Assembly: GCA_007449985.2 (NCBI GenBank)
Contig: VIIQ02000587.1
Coordinates: 425,040-489,039, forward strand
DNA length: 64,000 nucleotides
Source of the DNA: Desmodesmus armatus
Taxonomy: Eukaryota > Chlorophyta > Chlorophyceae > Sphaeropleales > Scenedesmaceae
Reading direction: 5' to 3'
Below are positions 25,101-34,989 of the stretch, one piece after another; the first letter of the stretch is position 1; each line of letters opens with the position of its first letter. Both the position numbers and the translations under genes were made by a program. The notes below the pieces were generated by a model. It did no database searches. It had not been told where the DNA came from and saw nothing but the letters and a program-made list of their open reading frames with translations.

Positions 25101-28100
25101 CAGTGCCTGGTTGAAGTGCCCTTTAGCCAGCTGCATGACGTCTAGGTCAGGCCAGTCCTAGTTCACGCATATGCTGGTGAATGCTGATAATGCAGCCAGT
25201 TTTCTGCATGTCATGATTCACGCACTGCTGTGTTTGTGTTTGTTGCCTGCTGCTCCTGGATGCAGGCACCTGACAAGCTGAAGCTGTCGCACCTGGCCAG
25301 CAGTGCAGACCCCATCTGTGCCATCACAGCGCAGCAGCACCTCCTGCTGGTGGGGCGCAGCAGTGGCGTGGTGCATGCCTTCAGCCTGCCTGCTCTGAAC
25401 CTGGAGGGCCAGTACGTGCTGCACTGCAGGCCTCAGCGGATGCTGCTCAACTGCGACTGCAGCAGGCTGGCAGTGGTGGACTTCCCTGGTGTGCTGAGCC
25501 TGCTGGTGCTGAGCCAGGGAGGCCTGGGCAAGCTGCAGGCAGAGCAGCTCAGCCTGGAGCGCAAGGTATGTGGACATCGTTGTTGGATCATCAGCATGAT
25601 GTTGCACTTGCCGTATGATTATTTGTGATTTTTCTGGGCGGCACCGGAGTCACACACCATAATCCTCAAATGACGGGGTCAGGCTGCCGTTGACCATATG
25701 GCACAGAAACTTACAAAGCTTATGCTTGTGGGGGGTTGTAATAGGTGGCAGCTGCAAGATGTCACTATCCAGTGCACCCCACACTGCTGCACCACTCACC
25801 CAATGAGCTGCCCTCTGCCACTGCCTGGCTGCTTACAGGATGTCTGGGATCTGTGCTGGGCGTCAGACAATCCAGAGCTGTTGGCTGTCATGGAGAAGGG
25901 CAAGCTGGTGGTGCTGCGCGGCACAGACGCTGAGGAGCCCGTGGCCAGCAGCGCGTGGCTGGCAGGCTTCAGTGACCTCCAGGTGCATGGGGGCTGAGAC
26001 CGTCATGCATATGCCAAACGCGTACATGTGGACAAAACCTGTTGTCCTCTCATATTCATGTTCCCATACCAGCTATCCCCTGCTTGCAGAATTCGCGTGT
26101 GGCAACTGCGCTGTGCACCTTGGACCTGCTTGCTATGGGCTGCTTGTGTGGCAATCTGAGCATACCACAATCTGCAGCAGGCATGCACTGCAGCGTCTCA
26201 CCCTCTCTGGGCTGCGTCTGGTCGTCGTGCGCAGGTGCATGCTGTCCTGTTGGATGAGTTGATGCAGCAGCCGCAGACGCCTGAGCTGACCATGGTCACA
26301 GACTATGAGACTAGGAGCCTCAGGTGAGGAGCCCTACCGCCCTGCGCACTACTGGCCAGCGTGTGTTGTGCAGCACTCACAGTGTCTATTGCTTCGGCTG
26401 TTGCAAGGCATCACCGCAACACAGGCCACACCTTGCTCAAGCGCACTAGCTGCATGTCGCCGCTGCGCAGGGACACACGGGCGCTGCTGGCTGCTGGGCA
26501 GGATGCGGAGGCGCACGCTTTCATACAGAACAACGCGCATCCACGGCTGTGGCGGCTGCTTGCCGAGCATGCCCTCGATCGCTTGGATCTGGCCACCGCG
26601 GAGAAGGGCTTTGTGCACTGCAAGGATATGCAGGGCCTGCAGCTGGTGCAGCACCTTGGCAAGCTGGGCGACAAGGACAAGCAGCAGGCAGAGGTACCGA
26701 TCAGGCTGCGCTATCCTGCCCTCCTGCTCTCTGATGATGTGTTTGTGCCTTAGAGACTCTGAGCGTCAGATCATACCGACAAGTGATGGACTGAGATAGG
26801 AGTCAGAAGTAACGCAGCAGCCGTACCAGGGTGCTACACATTGTTTCTGGTTTGAATTGTGTGACACTGCACGCACTGCACCCTCTGTGGTACCACCATG
26901 CACAAACTGCGTCCTGTACGTGTTGTACCATGATGCTTCTGTCCCTTCTTGCAGGTCCATGTGTACTTCAAGCGCTTCGACGATGCAGAGGCCCTGTACC
27001 GCCAGATGGACCGCCTGGACCTGGCCATAGCCCTGCGCAGCCGGCTGGGTGACTGGTTCAAGGTTGAGAAGCTGCTGCGTGAGAGCGGAGGGGATGACGT
27101 GGCTCTGGTCAACGCGTGGAACAAGATAGGGGCTTACTACAGCGAGCGGCAGAAGTGGGCAAAGGCAGCGCAGTTTTACACACAGGTGCAGTTGCTGACT
27201 ACACGGCATGCTGTTTTGCAGTACATTAATCAGTGCTTTGGCATGCCCTGCAGTCAGAGGAGCCAATGTATAGCATGCATTGTTTAGGAAGGATGAGGGT
27301 GGGTTTGTTGTCAACTGGACTGTTAGCCTGCAAGCTCCGCCTCCTATTTGCTGCAGTCGGCCTCAACTCACCTTGCTTGACTGAGGTGCTGGCCCTGGCC
27401 AAGTTGGGTGTCTCCCCCCCCCCCCCCCCCCGTTCAAACGCGGCCTTGGTTGCTGTGCTGTGCCGTGCAGGCCCGCAACACATCCATGCTGGCGCAGTGC
27501 TTCTACCACCTGGAAGACTTCGTCAGCCTGACAAAGCTGGTGGAGGTGCTGACAGAGGGGCAGCCAATGCTAGCTGACATCGGCAGGAAGCTGCAGAGTG
27601 TTGGACTCTGCACAGAGGCTGTCGCCGCTTTTACAAAGGTCAGCCTGGGTAGCTTGTTGCACAGAGGGGCAGGACGTCCCTCTAGGCGTGATACTGCTTA
27701 CCATCTGTACACCATATGCAGTACAATCTCTGGTGGTCTGCACGATATTGTTGGCCCGCGCTACGGGTACCTGAAGGCCACACTAGACTATTGCATGTGC
27801 TTGTATGTTTGACAAACAAGCATGGACGTGCAAGCACATACCGTCGCTGCAGTTCTGTGGGCGCGCCTGCGCACATAAGGCAAGCACTCTCCTGCTGGTG
27901 TGTGTGCTGTTTGTGGCCTGCAGTTCGGTGACATGAAGGCAGCCATGGACTGCTGCATGCAGCTGCACCAGTGGGACCAGGCCCTGCAGCTGGCTCAGCA
28001 GTGCAACTTCACAGAGGCAGAGGGGCTGCTGCAGCAGTACGCACAGCACCTCCTGGAGAAAAGGAAGTACCTTGAGGCGGTGGAGCTGTACAGGAAGGCA

Positions 28101-30385
28101 AGTGGGCAAGCACCAGTACTAGGGGGGCTGGGAAGGGAGGGTGTGCAGGGCCTTGCACGTACCTGCAAAGCATGCTTTGCGCAGTGTGACTACAGTCGTT
28201 GTGCGCCAAACTTGACTGATGCGCAGACCTAGTGGTCATGGTCTTCTTAGCAAGGGCTGTGACAGCACAATTGCTGGTGCAGGTCGCATCTACACACAGT
28301 GCCAACCATCGCATGCATACCACTCACGCGCTGCTGCGATGGCTGCTCCCGTCCACTGTGCTGCCTGCACAGGCCCAGCGGCACTCAGAGGCAGCCAAGC
28401 TGTTGGTGGATGCAGCTGAGCAGCTGGCCAGCAGGCAGGCGCCTCCCCTGCAGATCAAGAAGCTGTATGTGCTGGCAGCACTGGAGGTGGAGGCCTTCAA
28501 GAAGAAGACTATGGCTGCTGGGGAGGGCGGCACGGCAGGTGCTGAGGCACAGTCAGGCAGGGCTGCAGGCAGCTCGGTGCTGACTGGCGGCAAGAAGGGT
28601 GCTGGCGCCGCCAACACTCTGGCAGGTGAAGATTCAGACTGTGCAGCCTCACTGAGATGAGGCCTGCCCGAAATGCTGGCGCAGCTGCATTCAACGAGCA
28701 CTGACCTGCTGCATGGCAGGCAGTTGGGCATGAGAACCTTGCCGGATGAATACAGCAGTTGACAATGCCTGATGCTTGTCATCTTGCAGGGCAAGCACAG
28801 TCCGTTATCCAACATAACGCCCTAGCCTCTGCTCATTGCACTGTGCTGGTGAGCGTGGCCACGATAGCAAGCACTTTGGAGGTGCACCACGTGGCGATTG
28901 CCACCATGTGGGACGACCTTTGCTTGTGGCGCCGCTGCTGTGTGCTGCAGGTCTGATGACGCTAGAGGGTGCAGCAGGCAGCAGCCTGAAGGGCTTAGAA
29001 GGCAACCCCTGGCGCGGAGCTGAGGCTTATCACTTCTGCTTGCTGGCACACCAGCAGCTGTATGCCGGGCAGGTGGGTGTGGTGGTCTGTGAGAGTGCAA
29101 GAGCTGCCAACTTTGCCCCGTCTGCATTGTTAGTGGTTGCAGCAGCACCTCAACTCTTGTGCCAGCAGCATGGCATGCAACATGTCAGCTATGTAGTCTG
29201 CATGGCTTCAAGTCGCTCCTTTGCAAGACTGTCATCAAGTAATGCATGCAGCCACCCTACAGCTAGCGCAGCACGTCATTGCCGTCTTCTTTGATCACGC
29301 ATCAGCCTGAGCTCCGCTGGTGTGTCACGGCAATGCAGGTAGAGACAGCGTTGCGCACAGCGCTGCAGTTGCGACGCTACGACAATATCTTGGGTCCAGT
29401 ACTGGTGTATGCCTTCCTGGCACTTGTGGGCTTCTACAGCAGCTTCTATGGCACATGCTCAAAGGTAAGCCTGGCTTGCCACCGTGGTTGGTGTTAGATG
29501 CACATACAGCTGCCTGGTGCTGGGGGCTGCACTGTTGTGATTGTACAAGGTTATACTGCAAGGCGTACGTTCTGGTGACAAATGTGCGCGGCTACTCATC
29601 TGTGCCGCGAAGGGTGCTCGTCACCCTGCGTGTACACCGTCAGCTTGCTAAGCTTGTCTCGTTGATCGCGCCACGAATGAATCGCCTACATCGAAGCTCA
29701 TGTTATGCATGTCAAAAATACAATCTGTTGACAATGCAAGTTGCCACTGACTCGCTGCTCCTTGCAGGCCTTTGTCAAGCTGGAGGCGCTCCCAAGCATA
29801 CCCAGGGAGCGGCGTGAGGCGTATGCTGACCTGGCTATGAGCATCTTCCAGCAGTACCCGCCTGCCGACCCACACAGCCTGACAGAGGCCCGGGAACACC
29901 CCAGCAGCGGTGCAGAGCGCAAGGGCAAGCACAGGCATGGCAGCGCAGATGATGCTGGCACTGACAAGGACCAGGTGATTCGACAGCACCTATTGTTTGG
30001 GCGGCAGATGGTGGTCGGTGGGTCTGACAGATGGTTGACGCAGTATGACTGTGGAGCTGCAGCTGTGCTTGACCAGCTGTGTTGCTGTAGACTTGTTGAA
30101 GGTCACAGACATGTCCCCCTTGGTGTGCGCTGCTGGCTGCAGGTGTGTGTGGCGTCTGGACGCACCATCCGTGACGAGCCAAAGCTGCGCTGCAAAACAT
30201 GCAAACATGCCATGATAGCAGCGGAGCTGGGAGACAGGAAATCGTGCCCCCTGTGCCACAGCCCACTGCATTTCAAGCAGCAGCAAGACCTGGGTGGTGG
30301 AAGCAGCGGCATCAGCAGGAGCAGCAGTGTCAGCAGCAGTGTCACCAGCAATCGAGGTCCAAAGCAAGTACGCATTGTGAGCTGA
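22163..30385 (+). CDS. IFT121: Intraflagellar transport protein IFT121 (WDR35), IFT-A core subunit
   Basis: Complete 20-exon model, 1262 residues: 22163-22179, 22279-22378, 22495-22745, 22954-23219, 23502-23692, 23913-24284, 24507-24609, 24847-25055, 25266-25565, 25839-25982, 26235-26323, 26471-26693, 26955-27185, 27471-27638, 27924-28097, 28373-28625, 28951-29072, 29339-29464, 29768-29974, 30143-30385. It follows animal WDR35 along its whole length: MFAYLSKKIAIP start, [29 protein letters not shown] WD strand, [32 protein letters not shown] solenoid, [11 protein letters not shown], and a C-terminal CxxC...CPLCHSPL zinc-binding end. N-terminal half is two WD40 propellers; C-terminal half a TPR-like alpha-solenoid. 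It works in retrograde transport and membrane-protein import in cilia. The first exon is only 17 nt. The intron after 28097 has a GC donor. A short open stretch at 26098 was left out because it breaks alignment with the family. Confidence 0.95.
28098..28372 (+). other. GC-AG intron in IFT121
   Basis: The donor reads AAG|GCAAGT and the acceptor CACAG. Splicing here joins ELYRK to [11 protein letters not shown], as required by the conserved WDR35 sequence; no GT nearby gives the right frame. Confidence 0.8.
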
Positions 30386-31172
30386 TATGGGTCAGGGCGT
30401 GTGGTGCACCGTGGGTGCAGCATATTGTCTGTGTCACTGTCATACCATGTTGAGTGAGCGCGGGCAGCTGAGAGCCTGAAGCAGCACCCTGACTTTGCCT
30501 GCTGGTGAACGCCAGCTGAGGCACACAACAGCTTGCCAGGAACGCATGGATGTGATGGATCGTTATCCCAGCTGGCACAATCCCATTGCATGGCCATTTG
30601 GTGAAGGTGCCCTGTTGGGAGGTGCCAGCAGCTTCCCTTGATGTTTTTTTGAGTACATAAGGGTTGCAGATGTCCCCCAGCATGCTGCAGTGGCTGTGCT
30701 GCAAAGCACACGCATGGGTAATTGCCGTTTGAAGTGTGCCTGCAGAGATGGGCACACAGCAGCAGCAGACATGAAAGCATGCGCCCCCATGGAATAGTCA
30801 TCAGCATGCCGCCGTTCGTTGACATCACTTTGCCTGGGTGGAGTCATGGTGCCAGCTGCATCTGACAGCTGTCGGGCCCTCAGGCTGAGGGCACCAGCCC
30901 GTTACAAGCGCTTGCTAGCAGTCCAGGGCATCAGTGTACTTGAGGAGGAGGGTGTGACCAACTGACTGGCTGCAAGAAGACTTGATCAAGCCTATGCTGG
31001 GGCAAGTACCCATCTGCCACGCAAATCAGTCCCCCACAACCAAGCTGTCTCCCCCTTCATCTTGGGTTCCAGGCTGGTGCAGGTGTGGCTACATGCCAGC
31101 CATACACGAATCAAGCTCGTCAAATTGCACCCTAGACACTGCGGGACTGCCTCGAGACACAACCGTTGTCAA
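30386..31172. other. Intergenic region downstream of IFT121
   Basis: No gene recognised. The right end (31159-31172) is the first copy of the target-site duplication of the adjacent retroposon insertion. Confidence 0.5.
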
Positions 31173-31640
31173 TCTCACTTGATCTTGTCACATGTGCAAC
31201 AGCTGCAAATGTTTGAAACAGGTGCCAGTCACACAAGGTCACACGTTGGAGGAGGGCCAGCAACAGGGTGTCATAAGCCTGCACTGGGGCAGGGGTCGAC
31301 CCCCCTCTCCTTTGCTGTGCTGACATCTTGTTGCTGCGCTGTTCTGCAGGTATGTTTCTTGTGCTTTTGCAGGCAGAGTGTTGCTATTGTTGACATCAGC
31401 CCAGCCCAGCTCAGCAGGAGGAACAGCCAGCATGACCCAGCACCAATGATCACAGTGGAGCTTTTGATGCAACATCCAGCCCAGCAGGAGGGCAGCAACT
31501 GGCCAGGCACCTTCAGGTCACAGTGAGCCAAGGGTTGGGGGGCCCCGAAGCTCGTCTAGCCGCATTTGCACATGCATATGCATCACTTACTACTTCTTTT
31601 CGTTCACAGACACGGCAGCTTCAGCCTCTGCGATCTTATT
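31173..31640 (+). mobile_element. Retroposon copy D (longest, 468 bp)
   Basis: Bracketed by a perfect 14-bp duplication, ACAACCGTTGTCAA, at 31159-31172 and 31641-31654. Its 3' half is shared with copies A, B and C; the 5' 290 bp is seen only here. No coding domain, no poly-A tail and no clear tRNA-like A/B boxes were recognised, so it could be a SINE or the 3' end of a truncated LINE. Its right edge lies about 140 bp upstream of the FHA gene start codon. Confidence 0.85.
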
Positions 31641-31793
31641 ACAACCGTTGTCAACCGCCCACACAATTCAAATTTGGACTTCAACAAACAAGAGGCATGC
31701 AGTGCATTGCAAGCATTCTTACTCGTCTCCATAATCGTCACTTCTGCAGTATACTGCGTTTCCAGGCAGGCTACTGTTGTCAAGAAAGCACTC

Positions 31794-33006
31794 ATGCCGA
31801 GCATCACCCTCACAGTGTTGTCTGGTCCAGCAGCAGGCAGCAGCTGCACCAAAGATAGCAGCAAACCCATACGGGTGGGAAGGGTGAAGAGTGGGAACGC
31901 ACTGTTGGTCAAGGACGGTGAGGAATGCAGACGTACAGCGGTGTCTGCTTCTGCTGCCGTGCAGCACAACTGAGTGTGCTGATCATCTGTGCATGTGATC
32001 GCAGCGTCTGTGTCAAGCAAGCACTTGGAGTTCACATGGTCAAATGGCGACTGGTTTGCTCTGGATATGGGCAGCAGCAATGGCACCAGGCTCAATGAAT
32101 CCCAGGTGCCAATGATGGCAGGTGCGTTGTGGACATGGTCATGGACAGCATTAGCATAGCTGCTGTTAATCAGAACCAGCAAGTCTATTTGTCCATAGCT
32201 TTGATGGTCCAGCATCATGACCGAAGGCAGCAGGGTGAGCATCCTGTGAGAAGACAGCAGGGTACTCATCTACTGTGTCTGACAGGCTGGTTGGTGCTGC
32301 ACATTGCCTGCAGATCAAACATACAAACTACGTGACAAGGACAAGCTGCAGCTGGGCCCAGACACATTGATACAAGTACATATAGAGCAGGTGGGTGCCT
32401 CCGCCCTGACGTGCAGCTTGCGCGGCTCCCCAAGGTAGATTACCGCCCGGGCCTCAAGCAACAGCAACCAACATTATGAGGCTCTTAAAGCAAGGCAGCA
32501 ATTTTGCTTGCTGAGCCGGTGCTTGGTTGACCGATGCTGTCCTGTTGCCTCTCGGTGCATTTTGTAGGAGTCTGCTGCTAATGGTCCAGATGAGGAGGCC
32601 ATGACTGTGGAAGAGAAGCTGCTGGCAGATGCAGAACGCCTTGCTGCCAGCATACAGGTACTGCCTTGCTACCAGCATACAGATACAGTGTCTGCATGAC
32701 AGTGCAAGATGCCATCCACACACACCACATGCATGATGCATGGGGCAACCTTGGGGCATACCCCGCGTACAGCATTGCAAGCTGAGCATCACAGCGATGT
32801 GTGCAGAAGCTGTAGCGGCAGGCACTCGCACCTGTGCTGCTTGGTGGGCCATATGTGTGACTAGACTCTCACAGATGTGCACTTGCCATTCCCTGCGCTG
32901 CCTGTTTCTTTGCGACTTGCAGGCAGCAGCTGAGGCAAGCCAGCAGCAGTTGAGGGAGGACTGGAACAAGCAGCGAAAGGCTCTGCAGGCCATAGTCCAT
33001 GGCTGA
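31794..33006 (+). CDS. Small FHA-domain protein with C-terminal coiled coil
   Basis: Five exons, 31794-31917, 32005-32121, 32314-32390, 32568-32657, 32923-33006, give 163 residues in a consistent frame. The FHA (phosphothreonine-binding) signature is clear: IRVGRVKSGNALLV, the SSKH motif, and DMGSSNGTRLN, followed by the strand KLRDKDKLQLGPDT. The domain takes up about two thirds of the protein; the rest is a short acidic/Ala-rich helix (EEAMTVEEKLLADAERLAAS) and a predicted coiled coil ending LQAIVHG. I took the ATG at 31794 because the FHA fold begins right after it; the frame is open upstream with a hydrophobic stretch (FLLVSIIVTSAVYC), so a longer N-terminus is possible. Exon 2 must extend to 32121, not the earlier GT at 32106, to keep frame. 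Partner and pathway are unknown. Confidence 0.8.
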
Positions 33007-34191
33007 CTGCAGCAGTGATGTGCGGCTGCCCATCTGCGGCTGCACAGCTGCCGTCGCAATACTGGTCAGGCAGATATTTTTATTGTACCTGAGACTTGTG
33101 CACTACCAAGCAACAGCTCGCAATACAATGTTGCACCACCCTTCTTGTCATGCTCAACTTGGGTGCAGACCCCATACTTGTGGTGCTGGGTAAGCGCACT
33201 GTCGCAAACCATCAGTGGCATGAGCACACTGTGGCATGGCGCCCGGCTTGCTGGCTGATTTGCATTCTTACATGTGTTGGCGCACTTGTTGGGCGTGTTG
33301 TGAATTTCGGCTGTGCCAGGAGTCAAAACATGTTGCATTCTGCAAGGTGGTTGACTTGGACTGGGAGTCATCAACCGCATGGATGAGTATGCTGTTGCTG
33401 ATGATCCATCATGCTGACTTATCTTCAAAGCAGCATTGCTGAGCCCAATTCTTCATAGCAGCATTGCTGAGCCACTCATCGAACACATCACGCTGTTACC
33501 ACAAGGGTGGTGGGGTGTGAACATGCCCCCAAACAAAATCCAACAAAACACCTCTTCCTCTCTCACCACGGCCAAACTGACAGGCCCTTCCGAGTCATTG
33601 CTGTCCCGATATACACAGCTCATATGTCTGCCACTTGCTCAGTGGAGTCACTGCGCCAATATTCGCAAGTTCTTGTTGTGCGCATGTGCATGTTGCACGC
33701 CAGACTTCTCCATCCAATCACACCAGCCAGCCTGCCCAAACAGGCGTCACAGCAGCAGTCCTTCACAACATGGGTTTGACCCCTTTCTTGAAAGCAGGGC
33801 ACACAGCAAAACCTGCCCCTCCTGATGCTACATCAGCTGATGCCTACTCAAGCACCCCGCCCACAGTGGGGTTGACCCACAAACCCCTACCACACCACAC
33901 AGGCTGCGCAGGCAGCCTAGACCACTCAAGTAACACTGCATGGAAATACATGGCACAAAAGCGGCCCCTCTCAGTGGCCAACACACAGCCAGGGCAAATG
34001 GATGCACATGCTGCTGTCTGCAGCAGCTGCCCTCAGACTTCACCAAAACGACGGCATGCGAGATGTCAGCATGCGCTGCTCACGACGTATGATACCGGCT
34101 GCTGTGCCTGTACAGGAATGCACAACCAGCCACCACCACAACAATGATCCACACACAGGCATGGAGCAACAGCGCCCAGCGCTTCTCCCAC
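33007..34191. other. Convergent intergenic region
   Basis: About 1.2 kb between the FHA gene and the leftward [2Fe-2S] protein gene. Open frames such as 33436-33825 have no recognisable domain. Nothing else seen. Confidence 0.5.
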
Positions 34192-34989
34192 TCAGCAGAG
34201 CAGTTGGTCCAGCAGGTCAGGCACCTCAAGGGGCTCAATCTCTGTGACCAAAGAGGAGGGCTGCTGCTGCTCTGTGCGGATGCGCATGGCGGGGCCTTGC
34301 TTGCACTTGCCCAAGCACTTGCAGGGCAAGACCTCCACCCCAGGGCTGGCTGCTGTGGCATGCGACGCTGCCTGCAGGACCTGCAGCGCGCCCTTGCGCA
34401 TGCAGGCCTTGCCCTGGCACACCAGCACACGGCCTGTGGTGGTGTACTGCTGCGGTGGGGGGAGCTGCTGGCAGAAGTCTGGCTGCTCCTGGTCAATGAG
34501 AGGCGCCTGCAGGCACACAGTGCCCATGCTGCTGCTGGTGGGGCTGGGGACAGACCCCGCCGCTGCGCCCGCTGCCACTGCAGCTGCTACAGTCTGCTGC
34601 GCGAACGGCTGGCTGCTGCTGGCCTGCAACTGCTGCAGGCCCTGGAGCTGCTGCATTGGCTGCATAGTGGCACGCTGCTTGCGCTGTTTGCAAGGTGCTA
34701 CGTCGTCACAGTCGCTGTCGCTGTCACTGCTGCACCTGCTCTCGCATGTGGTGGTCATGGTGAGTGCTGCCATCTGCCGCTGCTGGTGGCGCACTGCTGC
34801 CAAAGCTGTCTGCAGCTGTGCAATTTCAGAGAGCACTGCGTGCAGCTCAGCCGGTGAGAGCTGGGGCACCACAGTGGTGCCCATGGGCGCCATCACTGCG
34901 CTCTGGGCTGCCAGCAGAGACTCCAAGCGCTTGCGGTGTGACTTGAGGGTTTTTGTGAGCTTTTTAGTCTCCTTCTTGAGGCCAGCCAT
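34192..34989 (-). CDS. Thioredoxin-like [2Fe-2S] ferredoxin-domain protein, resembles plant soluble DGAT3
   Basis: Single-exon frame of 265 residues from the ATG at 34989 (MAGLKKETKKLTKTLKSH). The C-terminal 90 residues hold the cluster ligands of thioredoxin-like [2Fe-2S] proteins: CQGKAC (Cys-x4-Cys) and CKCLGKC (Cys-x3-Cys), followed by GPAMRI. The same arrangement, with a Lys-rich helical N-terminus, is found in the soluble plant acyltransferase DGAT3, reported to be a [2Fe-2S] protein that makes triacylglycerol. Here the middle is a Ser/Asp patch (SSDSDSDCDD) and a long Gln/Ala-rich linker. The fold call is firm; acyltransferase activity is inference from resemblance, and a generic electron-transfer role is the alternative. 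An acceptor-like CTGTGCAG lies just before the ATG, so an upstream exon with a transit peptide could exist. Confidence 0.7.
   Translation of the reverse strand: MAGLKKETKKLTKTLKSHRKRLESLLAAQSAVMAPMGTTVVPQLSPAELHAVLSEIAQLQTALAAVRHQQRQMAALTMTTTCESRCSSDSDSDCDDVAPCKQRKQRATMQPMQQLQGLQQLQASSSQPFAQQTVAAAVAAGAAAGSVPSPTSSSMGTVCLQAPLIDQEQPDFCQQLPPPQQYTTTGRVLVCQGKACMRKGALQVLQAASHATAASPGVEVLPCKCLGKCKQGPAMRIRTEQQQPSSLVTEIEPLEVPDLLDQLLC

Noticed and set aside
26098..26150. Exon-like stretch after CTTGCAG in IFT121
   Set aside because: Conserved WDR35 sequence is continuous between 25982 and 26235 without it.
32106..32121. Earlier GT donor in the FHA gene
   Set aside because: Using it puts the next exon out of frame; the donor after 32121 keeps frame.
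34144..34857. Plus-strand frame of 237 codons
   Set aside because: Antisense of the CAG-rich [2Fe-2S] protein gene, which has clear cluster motifs on the minus strand.
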